Assembly: GCA_019637645.1 (NCBI GenBank)
Contig: JAHBVH010000043.1
Coordinates: 1-64,000 of the forward strand
Source: Caldilineaceae bacterium
GTDB lineage: Bacteria; Chloroflexota; Anaerolineae; Caldilineales; Caldilineaceae
DNA: 64,000 nucleotides
Reading direction: 5' to 3'
Under the pieces are notes generated by a model. That model saw only the letters and a program-made list of their open reading frames with translations, made no database searches and was not told the origin of the DNA. This document shows, piece by piece, positions 56,790 to 64,000 of the stretch. Positions within the stretch are counted from its first letter, which is position 1; the number at the start of each line of letters is the position of its first letter. Made by a program: the position numbers and the translations under genes.

Positions 56790-56821
56790 CACCTGACAGG
56801 TTTTGGAAAACCAGTCAGGTG
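56790..56821. repeat. ACCTGACAGG-family palindrome
   Basis: CACCTGACAGGTTTT faces AAAACCAGTCAGGTG with one mismatch, 13 bases after the stop of the enolase-family gene. It can fold into a strong hairpin but has no T-run. Confidence 0.75.
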
Positions 56822-56869
56822 TGGGCTAGTCCTATCCTCTTCATACCTTGCACATGCACCGGGCTTTTT

Positions 56870-58264
56870 TTACGCCTCGGCAGACGCGCCCAGCTTTTGC
56901 AAAAAGACGATGCTGGTTTGAATGCCTTTGTAGAAATTGGGCAGGTGGAACTTTTCATTGGGAGCGTGGAGATTGTCATCGGGCAAGCCAAAGCCCATAA
57001 GGACGACAGGGAGACCTAATGCCGTCTGGAATTTTGTCACAATGGGAATTCCCCCGCCCTCCCGCTTGTAGACGGGCGTTACGCCAAAGACCGCTTCATA
57101 GGCTGCCGCCGCCCATTGAATTTCTGGTGAGTCAACCGGTGCCACATAAGCAGGAGAGCCAGCGCGGCCCTGCACTTCCACCTTGATCGTCGGCGGCGCC
57201 AAGCGTTGTAGGTGGGCCTCGACCAAACGCCCAATCTCGGCTGGATCTTGATCTGGCACGAGCCGACAGCTGATCTTGGCGTGGGCTTGGCTGGGAATAA
57301 CCGTTTTGAAGCCTTCGGTAATAAAGCCACCCCACATGCCATTGATTTCTAAGGTCGGTCGCGCCCCAATGCGTTCCACCACGGTATAGTCCGGTTCACC
57401 ATACGCCGCGGGGGCACCGTTGTCGGCGAGGAGCTGCGCTTCGTCATAGGGCACTTGGGCCAGGAGTGCCCGTTCGGCGGCGGAGAGTTCTTGCACCCGA
57501 TCATAGAAACCGGGCACTGTCACGCGGCCATTGGCGTCATGCAGGGCCGCCAGCAGTTCACAGAGCGCCTGATTGGGGTTGTGGGTTGCGCCGCCATACA
57601 TGCCACTGTGGAGATCTTGGGTTGGGCCGGTGACGGTGATTTCGCAACTCCACCCGCCACGCAAGCCATAGGTAATCACCGGTTGATCCGGGGCCAAGAT
57701 GCCCGTATCGGAAATGAGGCAGAGATCCGCGGCTAATTGTTCGGTATGAGCGGGGACATACTCAGCAATGGCGCGGCTACCGGCCTCTTCTTCCCCTTCC
57801 ACCAACACTTTAACGTTCACCGGCAAGGAACCCGTACAGCGCAAGAGCGCTTCAACCGCTTTGATATGAATGAACGTCTGGCCTTTGTCATCGGCGGCGC
57901 CACGAGCATAGAGATCGTCCCCATGGGGGCCAGGGCGGACGGTTGGTTCAAAGGGAGGGCTCATCCACAAGGCCAGTGGATCTACCGGCTGCACATCATA
58001 GTGACCATAGATAAGCACGGTCGGCTTGTCGGCACCGGCGTGGAGCCAGTCGCCATAGACCAGGGGGTGCCCATCCGTCTCGATCAGCGCAACATGCTCG
58101 AAACCACTTTGGCGCATCTGTGTCACCAACCATTGCGCCGCCGTCACCATATCGGCCTTGTGGGCAGAAATGGTACTGATACTGGGAATCCGCAGCCAGG
58201 CCATCAGTTCCTGCAATTGGCGTGGCTGCTCGGTGAGGAGATACGCGGTTAATTGGGTTGTCAT
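56870..58264 (-). CDS. M20 family dipeptidase
   Basis: A 464-residue metallopeptidase of the M20/ArgE/DapE clan. Visible metal and catalytic residues are GHYDVQP (His near 86), GAADDKGQ (bridging Asp near 119), EGEEEAGS (general base Glu near 153 and ligand near 154), SDTG (Asp near 182) and a late His in NLHAPNE. The M20 dimerisation domain is inserted in the middle. Length and motifs fit dipeptidases of the CNDP/DUG1 type. The start has no strong ribosome site. Confidence 0.93.
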   Translation of the reverse strand: MTTQLTAYLLTEQPRQLQELMAWLRIPSISTISAHKADMVTAAQWLVTQMRQSGFEHVALIETDGHPLVYGDWLHAGADKPTVLIYGHYDVQPVDPLALWMSPPFEPTVRPGPHGDDLYARGAADDKGQTFIHIKAVEALLRCTGSLPVNVKVLVEGEEEAGSRAIAEYVPAHTEQLAADLCLISDTGILAPDQPVITYGLRGGWSCEITVTGPTQDLHSGMYGGATHNPNQALCELLAALHDANGRVTVPGFYDRVQELSAAERALLAQVPYDEAQLLADNGAPAAYGEPDYTVVERIGARPTLEINGMWGGFITEGFKTVIPSQAHAKISCRLVPDQDPAEIGRLVEAHLQRLAPPTIKVEVQGRAGSPAYVAPVDSPEIQWAAAAYEAVFGVTPVYKREGGGIPIVTKFQTALGLPVVLMGFGLPDDNLHAPNEKFHLPNFYKGIQTSIVFLQKLGASAEA

Positions 58265-58386
58265 GAGTCATTTTCCGATAAAGATAGACGCTATGCGCCG
58301 AGGTTGGTTTGTCACCGAAGGGCTGTCCGGTTTTGAAAACTAGGCAGCGCTCGCTTTTCACATCGCCTGCGCTTCGTGGGTTGGCC

Positions 58387-59211
58387 TCATCCCTGCCCGG
58401 CATAGACTTGGGGCCGCCGGTGTTGTAGTGCCGGTAACTGGGCGCGGATCTGGTCTTGCACGGCGTAATCGACTTCGGCCACCACGACACATTCCCGTTC
58501 GGGGGCGCGGGCTAACACCGTTCCCCAGGGGTCAACAATCATGGTGCTGCCAAAACATTGTTTGCCGTTGCCGTGGCTGCCAATCTGGGCTGGCGAAACC
58601 AGATAAAGCTGATTTTCAATGGCGCGGGCCCGGATCAGCGTCTCCCAGTGATCCTTACCTGTATAAAGAGTAAAGGCCGCTGGGTGAAAGATGACACGCG
58701 CCCCAGCTAGGGTCAAGGCACGGTAGAGTTCAGGAAAGCGGATGTCATAGCAGATGGTCAGGCCAAAATTGCCGCGCGCCGTCTCAAAGGTGACCATTTT
58801 ATCACCAGGCGCCACGCGGGCCGATTCGCGGTAACTTTTCTGGCCAGCAATGTGAATATCAAAGAGGTGGATCTTCTGGTAGCGCGCAATGATCGTGCCT
58901 GTAGGGTCAAAGACAAAGGTTGTATTGCCAATCCGGTCGCTGCCGGGAATCACGGTCGGAATGCTGCCCCCATGCAGGTAGAGGCCATGCTGCTGCGCTT
59001 TGGCCCGGAGAAGTTGACAAGTGGGACCGGCTTCGGTTTCCGCGCCCGCGGCCATGGCCTCATCGTCCGCTAGCAGGTTGAACATCTCGGGCAGGCCGAC
59101 CATCTGTGCCCCTTGGCGGGCGGCCTCGTCAATGAGGCGCGCGGCGCTCGCCAAGTTGGCGTCTTTATCACCTTGGGAATTCATCTGACAGGCCGCAATC
59201 CGAAAAGTCAT
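58387..59211 (-). CDS. Carbon-nitrogen hydrolase (Nit1/Nit2-like amidase)
   Basis: Start at the ATG at 59211, preceded by AAGGAG at 8-base spacing; the frame is open 20 codons upstream without a site. The 274-residue product has the nitrilase catalytic triad: Glu in GLPEMFN, Lys in YQKIHLFD and Cys in TICYDIRFPE. The size and the FPELYRAL segment fit the Nit1 (deaminated glutathione amidase)/Nit2 (omega-amidase) group, which repair metabolite side products. It sits 122 bases from the M20 gene, on the same strand. Confidence 0.92.
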   Translation of the reverse strand: MTFRIAACQMNSQGDKDANLASAARLIDEAARQGAQMVGLPEMFNLLADDEAMAAGAETEAGPTCQLLRAKAQQHGLYLHGGSIPTVIPGSDRIGNTTFVFDPTGTIIARYQKIHLFDIHIAGQKSYRESARVAPGDKMVTFETARGNFGLTICYDIRFPELYRALTLAGARVIFHPAAFTLYTGKDHWETLIRARAIENQLYLVSPAQIGSHGNGKQCFGSTMIVDPWGTVLARAPERECVVVAEVDYAVQDQIRAQLPALQHRRPQVYAGQG

Positions 59212-59333
59212 ACGAAGGCTCCTTGCCCGGCTACAAATTGGGTTACCGATAGTTGTTTGCCATTGTAACATAGGCCAGGCCCAGCTCGCATCTCTGGAAA
59301 AATGCGGGGTTAAAACCCTTGGCTACCAGCGAA

Positions 59334-59398
59334 AAGCGCCCGCAGGCGCTTCAGTACTTGAGGGCTTCCGCCGTTGGTTGGTACGCGCAACGGCGGAA
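59334..59398. promoter_or_regulatory. Structured intergenic sequence with two perfect hairpins
   Basis: AAGCGCC-CGCA-GGCGCTT (59334-59351) and TTCCGCCGTTG / CAACGGCGGAA (59366-59398, 11-base loop) are both perfect. They lie between the divergent amidase and ABC genes, on the leader side of the ABC gene. They may be a structured leader, a small RNA or a repeat; I know no family that matches. Confidence 0.45.
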
Positions 59399-59493
59399 CT
59401 ATCCCGCTGGACGCTATCGGCCAATTAGGAGAGGCAGTCACTTCCCTGCTACAATAAATAGCATCGAACACTCGTGTATAGACAGCCAATGCC

Positions 59494-60234
59494 ATGGACA
59501 AATCAGCCAACAGCACCTCTCCAGTCATCGCGGTACAAGGCGTAACCAAACTCTATATGATGGGTGACATTGAGGTACGCGCCTTGCGTGGGGTAGACAT
59601 TGAAATCTGGCCCGGTGAAATGGTGGCGATTATGGGCCCCAGTGGCAGCGGCAAATCTACCCTCATGAATATTCTGGGCTGTTTGGATGTGCCTAGCACA
59701 GGCACCTACCATCTGGACGGGACAGATGTCAGTCAGCTCCGCGATCATGAGTTAGCCGCGATCCGTTGCCGCAAGATTGGCTTTGTCTTTCAAAGTTTCA
59801 ATCTTTTACCACGTACTTCGGCCCTAGCCAATGTGGAATTGCCTTTGATCTATGCGGGCATGCGCGGCCGCCAACGCCGTCAACGGGCGGAAGAGATGTT
59901 ACGCTTGGTGGGGCTCGGAGCGCGGCTGGATCACAAGCCGAATGAACTCTCTGGTGGGCAACAGCAACGCGTGGCGATCGCGCGTGCGCTAACCAATCAC
60001 CCCGCCATGATCCTCGCTGATGAACCAACCGGCAATCTGGACACGAAGACCAGTGTTGAGATCATTCAGCTTTTCCAACAGCTAAACCATGAGCAAGGGA
60101 TCACCATCGTCTTTGTCACCCACGAACCTGAAATCGCGGCCTATTGCCAGCGCGTCATCTATGTGCGTGACGGCTTGGTCGAACGTGACGAACACCAAGA
60201 AGCAAAGAGCGCACAGAGCGTAGCCCCAGCATAG
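59494..60234 (+). CDS. ABC transporter ATP-binding protein (MacB/LolD type)
   Basis: A 246-residue ATPase with Walker [11 protein letters not shown]-loop FVFQSFNLL, signature LSGGQQQR, Walker [13 protein letters not shown] and a switch His in FVTHEPE. NLDTKTS and the overall length mark the MacB/LolD/FtsE-like group, which power extracytoplasmic export or lipoprotein release with an FtsX-type permease. No permease gene follows: the next genes are a broken - strand frame and PadR. A TACAAT box near 59449 may be its promoter. No ribosome site precedes the ATG, so the start is uncertain by a few codons. Confidence 0.93.
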   Translation: MDKSANSTSPVIAVQGVTKLYMMGDIEVRALRGVDIEIWPGEMVAIMGPSGSGKSTLMNILGCLDVPSTGTYHLDGTDVSQLRDHELAAIRCRKIGFVFQSFNLLPRTSALANVELPLIYAGMRGRQRRQRAEEMLRLVGLGARLDHKPNELSGGQQQRVAIARALTNHPAMILADEPTGNLDTKTSVEIIQLFQQLNHEQGITIVFVTHEPEIAAYCQRVIYVRDGLVERDEHQEAKSAQSVAPA

Positions 60235-60253
60235 CCCAATAGACTCCAGCAAT

Positions 60254-60784
60254 TTATTTACGCCAATCGCCAATCAAGGTGGCGATCATCACGGTGCGCG
60301 GTTCGCTCCGGTGAATACAACCGTTACTGCTCCAAATTCTATGCCTACACCAGTTACGGTTAGAAGTTACGCAGCGGAGGACCAAGGTTTGTGTGCGTCG
60401 CACAAACTGGCGTTGCGCCGCCGCGTTCCGCTCTTGGGTAGCCAGGTTGAGATCTGCATAGAGCGCCGTGAGGAGCGTATAGAGTTCAAACGCAACCGAT
60501 GGCGCGAGAGGATCATCGCGCTGACTTGAATGCAGGTCTGCGCCCCAAAGGCCAGATTCTATTCTCCAACCCAGATTCTCCAACAGCGGCTGAACCTCTT
60601 CCTGCGCCATCGCATTGGAGAGCATATACCTGACCGCCACGCTGATTGCTGCGATATTGCTGCGTAGGAACTATTGTGCCGGATTTGCATAATAGTTTGC
60701 CAGAATGACCAGCAACACCACGCCCAGCGTAAAGATGGCAAAGGCGGCCATTACCGCACAGCTGAGTGCTAACCGCACGCGCAT
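60254..60784 (-). pseudogene. Broken small membrane protein gene
   Basis: Read leftward from an ATG at 60784, 37 codons encode a clear membrane helix (VMAAFAIFTLGVVLLVILANYY) ending in TAG; the same frame then stays open for about 140 codons with plausible sequence (EEVQPLLENLGWRIESGLWG, then YTLLTALYADLNLATQ). The last 30 codons look shifted, because another frame gives a better hydrophobic ending there. A TIR-like string (AGAAGTTACGCA, about 60362) lies where the frame degrades. I read it as a decayed gene; a real stop with a separate downstream gene is the alternative. Confidence 0.5.
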
Positions 60785-60880
60785 GGATTGTCACAAAGCG
60801 ATATCTCCTCAGCGCTCCAAGCCAAGCTTGCTCTCGCATAGATACGGCAAAGAGTGTACACGATCACACAACCTAAAACA

Positions 60881-60963
60881 AAGAGATACGCAGTTGGGGG
60901 GTGACTCGAGACCTGACAGGTTTAGAAAACCTGTCAGGTCTGGTTCAAGGACGTAACACCTAA
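60881..60963. repeat. MITE-like palindromic element, copy C (degenerate ends)
   Basis: The central stem GAGACCTGACAGGTTT / AAACCTGTCAGGTCT is almost perfect, and the flanks (GATACGCA at the left, CGTAACACCTAA at the right) are worn versions of the terminal repeats in copies A and B. It lies immediately upstream of the PadR promoter. Confidence 0.7.
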
Positions 60964-60981
60964 CCTCAACAATTATGCCTC

Positions 60982-61010
60982 TTGACATACATCACAAATC
61001 TATGTATAAT
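60982..61010 (+). promoter_or_regulatory. Consensus sigma-70 promoter of the PadR gene
   Basis: Perfect TTGACA and TATAAT hexamers with a 17-base spacer, ending 43 bases before the PadR start codon. It is the best promoter match in the window. Confidence 0.9.
60987..61007. promoter_or_regulatory. Candidate PadR operator
   Basis: The inverted repeat ATACAT-N9-ATGTAT covers the spacer and touches both promoter hexamers. PadR proteins commonly bind ATGT/ACAT-type dyads in their own promoters, so autorepression is likely. Confidence 0.6.
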
Positions 61011-61053
61011 TCAAGCCTATGCTAAACTTCATCGCTACGAGGAGGAGGTAGCC

Positions 61054-61404
61054 ATGTCCCAAAGCCTGTCGCGTGGCGATGTGCCGACGCTCATTCTTGC
61101 TGTATTGAAACATGGTCCGTTGCATGGTTATGCCATTGCGCGTGCCATTGAGGAGTGGAGTGCCGACGCGCTCCATCTACACGAAGGCACACTCTACCCC
61201 GCCTTGAGACAGCTAGAGAAACAAGGGATGATCCAGAGCACCTGGGAAGTTCAGGAACCTGGTCCGGCACGGCGTGTCTATGCATTGACAGAAGCGGGTC
61301 GGACTGAATTTGTAAAACGTGTCGAAGCATGGGAATCGTATAGCACAGCGATCAATGCAATCCTAAATCCAAGGAGGAAGCGTTATGGCTCAGTCACAGC
61401 TTGA
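61054..61404 (+). CDS. PadR family transcriptional regulator
   Basis: Start at the ATG at 61054 after a strong GAGGAGGAGGT site; 24 earlier in-frame codons overlap the promoter and are not translated. The 116-residue protein is a winged helix of the PadR type (ILAVLKHGPLHGYAIARAI, EGTLYPALRQLEKQGMI, RRVYALTEAGR) with a short C-terminal helix, as in PadR-s1 proteins. It should repress from the overlapping dyad and be relieved by a small molecule. The next gene starts inside its last 20 bases. Confidence 0.95.
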   Translation: MSQSLSRGDVPTLILAVLKHGPLHGYAIARAIEEWSADALHLHEGTLYPALRQLEKQGMIQSTWEVQEPGPARRVYALTEAGRTEFVKRVEAWESYSTAINAILNPRRKRYGSVTA

Positions 61405-61816
61405 CCACTATCTTGCGACCCTGGAAGCACGGCTAAAGGGTCTGCCACCGGCCCGGCGCCAAGAAGAAATGGTAGAAATTCGCCAACACCTTGAGGCGTT
61501 GGTGGCCGGTCATCAGGGCGCCGGAGTCAGCGAAGAAGCAGCTGTTGCAGCGGCTATCCGTCAGTTCGGGCATGCCGAGCAGATCGGGCAAGAACTAAAC
61601 AAAGCGTCACAACTCCCGCGGCTACGGCCTTTTTTCCTGCTTCTGGTCGCCATCCTTACGGTCGTCGTGAATCTTGTGATCTTTGCCGTCAATGATAACC
61701 CTGATACCTGGTTTACCAAGTTTGTGCTGGCCTTTAGCTTTTCGGCTGGCATCCTGGCGCTCGCGGTGGCAGAGATAGTCCAAAGCTATTTGCGCACGCG
61801 CCATAAATCAACCTAG
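61385..61816 (+). CDS. HAAS-type membrane protein paired with PadR
   Basis: A 143-residue protein. The first 75 residues match the helical HAAS pattern (DHYLATLEARLKGLPPARRQEEMVEIRQHLEAL, then IRQFG), known to sit beside PadR genes, followed by two membrane helices (about 80-100 and 115-133). It overlaps the PadR gene by 20 bases, with AAGGAGG inside that gene. Presumed to be a membrane partner controlled by PadR. Confidence 0.88.
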   Translation: MAQSQLDHYLATLEARLKGLPPARRQEEMVEIRQHLEALVAGHQGAGVSEEAAVAAAIRQFGHAEQIGQELNKASQLPRLRPFFLLLVAILTVVVNLVIFAVNDNPDTWFTKFVLAFSFSAGILALAVAEIVQSYLRTRHKST

Positions 61817-62163
61817 ACATGAGGTTACTTGACACCCCCGCTAGCCGGAAAATGTCAGATATACGCAAACGACTAGGGCGCAATGCGCTTGTCATGTTGC
61901 TAGCTCCTCTCGGCTATTAGCATTTGGTTGCAGAGTACACTGCGGTGAAAGTGAAACAGTGAGGCTGTAGGTCAGCGGTAAGCGAGCAGGGGCTTTTTTA
62001 TGGAGGGATTACACCCCGAAAGCGGTTGGTTGCCGAAGGAGCGCGTTAACAAAGCTGCCCGTGCTTGTCCAAGGATATTACGCCTACGCTTATGCTTGAT
62101 GAAGGGTAAGCAAATATTGCGGTATACGCTGGCTAGCCCGGTGGCCTGGCGGGCGCGGGCGGC
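61817..62163. other. 347-bp gap without a recognisable gene
   Basis: It lies between the convergent HAAS and radC genes. A TTGATGAAGGGTAAG string (about 62096) resembles GCTGATGAAGGGTAAG at about 17945. A six-T run at about 61993 follows only a four-pair stem. I see no RNA, CRISPR or clear terminator. Confidence 0.5.
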
Positions 62164-62895
62164 TTACCGTATTTCATGGTTACTCTTCATAAAGCCTAAC
62201 CCACGCTCTTTCATACTCACAAAACGGTTGCGACCGATGATCAGATGGTCGAGTACATCAATGTCAAGTAAGGTCCCGGCGGCGACGATCATTTCAGTAA
62301 CGCGCACATCTTCGGGGCTGGGGGTGGGGTCGCCGCTGGGGTGGTTGTGAACGACAGCCAGGGCCGCGCTGTTGGTACGCACGGCCTCACGGAAGACTTC
62401 GCTAATACGCACCACGGCGCTGTTCAGGCTCCCACTATAGACCGTGTGGACTTTGGTGACATAGTTTTTGGTATCGAGCAAGACCACTCGGAGCTGTTCT
62501 TGCTCCAAAAGGCTCATCTCTAGCATGAGGAGATTCGCAATATCGCCAGGGCTACGGACTTGCGGACGTTCAGCGGGGGAGGCAGCCAGGAGGCGGCGGC
62601 CCAATTCAAGGGCGGCTTTGATCTGGGTGGCTTTGGCTTCACCCATGCCATAGGCCGCGCAGAGCTCTTCAAAGTTGGCCTGCGCTAGCCCAGTTACCCC
62701 ACCAAACTCGTGTAGCAGCCGCTCAGCCATGCGTACGACATTTTCGCCTTTGTTCCCCACGCGGAGAATGATGGCTAACAGTTCGGCGTTGCTCAGCGCA
62801 CTAGGACCGGCATACAACATCCGCTCGCGTGGGCGTAGATCCACGGGTAGATCACGCATCATGAGCACATATTCGGGGGATTCTATTCGCTCCAT
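62164..62895 (-). CDS. radC: RadC family JAB-domain protein
   Basis: Start at the ATG at 62895, after AAGGAAG; ten upstream codons are in frame without a site. The 243-residue protein has an N-terminal HhH-like region ([14 protein letters not shown]) and a C-terminal JAB/MPN domain with the metal motif [14 protein letters not shown]. RadC was once linked to recombination repair, but the biochemical role of the family is unsettled. It is downstream of ilvD on the same strand, separated by the palindrome at 62932. Confidence 0.94.
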   Translation of the reverse strand: MERIESPEYVLMMRDLPVDLRPRERMLYAGPSALSNAELLAIILRVGNKGENVVRMAERLLHEFGGVTGLAQANFEELCAAYGMGEAKATQIKAALELGRRLLAASPAERPQVRSPGDIANLLMLEMSLLEQEQLRVVLLDTKNYVTKVHTVYSGSLNSAVVRISEVFREAVRTNSAALAVVHNHPSGDPTPSPEDVRVTEMIVAAGTLLDIDVLDHLIIGRNRFVSMKERGLGFMKSNHEIR

Positions 62896-62931
62896 TAGGG
62901 CTTCCTTCTTGATCCACGGAGGCAAAACGAA

Positions 62932-62959
62932 ACCTGACAGGTTTGCAAACCTGTCAGGT
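62932..62959. repeat. Perfect 28-bp ACCTGACAGG palindrome
   Basis: ACCTGACAGGTTTG and CAAACCTGTCAGGT are exact reverse complements without a loop. It lies between the ilvD stop and the radC start, so it is transcribed if the two genes share an mRNA. It is the cleanest copy of the core repeat in the window. Confidence 0.8.
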
Positions 62960-62987
62960 CTTACGACGAGCAGTATGGAAAGCCGAG

Positions 62988-64000
62988 TTATCGTTTTAAC
63001 TGGCTCAAATCGCGCACGGCCCCTCTGGCCGCGCTGGTCACGGTGAGGCTATAGGCTTCCAACGCTTGGGAAACCCGGCGGGCACGTGGGCCGGGTGACC
63101 AAGCGTCGTCCCCCTTCGCGTTCATTTCTTCGCGGCGGGCCGCTAACTCCGCATCAGAGAGCTTCACATTGATGGTACGTTCGTGAATGTTGATGCTGAT
63201 GATATCGCCTTCTTCGATCAGGCCGATATTGCCCCCTTCGGCAGCTTCGGGCGAAATATGACCGATGCTCAAACCAGAGGTACCGCCACTGAAGCGGCCA
63301 TCGGTGATCAACGCACAGGCTTTGCCCAAATTTTTGGCCTTGATGTAGGAGGTGGGGTAGAGCATTTCTTGCATACCAGGGCCGCCTTTGGGGCCTTCGT
63401 AGCGGATGACCACCACATCCCCTGTCTTGACTCGATTATTCAGAATCGCATCACAAGCCGAATCTTGCGAGTGGAAGATGCGCGCCGGTCCTTCAAAGAC
63501 CCACACACTGGCATCCACCCCAGCCGCCTTGACAATACAGCCATCCTGGGCAATGTTACCATAAAGGACGCAGAGACCGCCATCCTGGCTATAGGCATGA
63601 TCGACCGAGCGGATACAGCCAGCCACGGGATCGATATCCAATGCCTTGTAGCTGCTACTTTGCGAGAAAGCCTCTTTGGTGCGCACGCCACCGGGTGCCG
63701 CCTTAAAGAAGGTTTCGACGGCGGGGCTGGGATCGGTGCGAATGCTATAGGCTTGGATCTGTTGGCCCAAGGTCGCGCCAGAGACCGTATTGCACCCGGG
63801 ATCGATCAAACTCTTTTCAGCCAACATCTCCATAATGGCCGTAATACCGCCAGCCCGATGGACATCTTCCACATGATAGTGGGAAGAGGGAGCGACTTTA
63901 CAGAGCGTGGGGGTTTCGCGCGAAACGGCATCAATGTCTTGCATGGTAAAATCGACCCCGGCTTCGTGGGCGATGGCTAAGATGTGCAAGACCGTATTGG
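62988..64000 (-). CDS. ilvD: Dihydroxy-acid dehydratase, C-terminal part (runs off the window)
   Basis: The frame is open to the window edge; upstream of the first Met the last bases encode NTVLH, so the true start lies beyond 64000. The 333-plus residues shown include [10 protein letters not shown], the PTLCKVAPS cysteine of the Fe-S site region, the [12 protein letters not shown] loop and the [10 protein letters not shown] motif with the C-terminal beta domain, all typical of IlvD. It dehydrates 2,3-dihydroxy-isovalerate and -methylvalerate in valine, leucine and isoleucine synthesis. Perhaps 215-230 residues are missing, judged against the usual length of about 560. Confidence 0.97.
   Translation of the reverse strand, partial: NTVLHILAIAHEAGVDFTMQDIDAVSRETPTLCKVAPSSHYHVEDVHRAGGITAIMEMLAEKSLIDPGCNTVSGATLGQQIQAYSIRTDPSPAVETFFKAAPGGVRTKEAFSQSSSYKALDIDPVAGCIRSVDHAYSQDGGLCVLYGNIAQDGCIVKAAGVDASVWVFEGPARIFHSQDSACDAILNNRVKTGDVVVIRYEGPKGGPGMQEMLYPTSYIKAKNLGKACALITDGRFSGGTSGLSIGHISPEAAEGGNIGLIEEGDIISINIHERTINVKLSDAELAARREEMNAKGDDAWSPGPRARRVSQALEAYSLTVTSAARGAVRDLSQLKR

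Noticed and set aside
63183..63980. A 265-codon open frame antisense to ilvD
   Set aside because: ilvD motifs are clear on the other strand over the same bases. This frame has no recognisable domain.

Overview
The window reads as chromosome of a Chloroflexota bacterium (inference, probably Chloroflexia). The basis is the style of the genes: lipoproteins on Ala/Thr/Pro stalks, repeated C4 zinc ribbons fused to kinases and FHA domains, STAND ATPases with TPR tails, caspase-like and CHAT peptidases. There is one tRNA and ordinary housekeeping genes (carB, radC, ilvD). I see no rRNA, CRISPR array, transposase or phage gene. Base composition looks fairly uniform, mid-50s percent GC by eye (not computed).

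Region 1 (52-32664, all + strand, about 25 genes) is a dense signalling and cell-surface cluster. It holds two von Willebrand A (VWA) proteins, three Ser/Thr kinases, a pseudokinase-PP2C phosphatase fusion, nine FHA domains spread over eight proteins, zinc ribbons in most cytoplasmic members, a membrane-tethered trypsin-like protease, two LysM proteins, an SH3b lipoprotein, and a family of stalked lipoproteins with different C-terminal domains. Kinases, FHA phosphothreonine readers and a phosphatase on one strand, with several adjacent or overlapping genes, suggest one phospho-signalling system linking the envelope to the cytoplasm.

Region 2 (32671-39449, all - strand) is a five-gene operon converging on region 1. 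The first three genes share an N-terminal helical domain like the effector-associated domains of Chloroflexota conflict systems. One of these, and the next gene, carry caspase-like domains with His/Cys dyads. The last two genes end in pentapeptide repeats.

Region 3 (39898-44617) has a TPR protein and an HTH-like/NB-ARC/TPR STAND protein on the + strand. Each is followed tail-to-tail by a small - strand gene for a secreted or membrane peptide. Region 4 (44943-49804) is a three-gene operon: a sigma-70-like protein fused to a zinc-finger-like segment, a polytopic membrane protein, and a CHAT peptidase with a membrane bundle.

Region 5 (49876-64000) is mostly housekeeping: tRNA-Lys with its own promoter and terminator, aldose epimerase, alpha/beta hydrolase, carB, an enolase-superfamily enzyme, an M20 dipeptidase, a nitrilase-family amidase, an orphan MacB/LolD-type ATPase, a PadR regulator with membrane partner, radC, and the C-terminal part of ilvD running off the end.

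A family of short palindromic elements (core ACCTGACAGGTTT/AAACCTGTCAGGT) recurs in intergenic gaps. At least two copies are full-length elements of about 85 bp with terminal inverted repeats.
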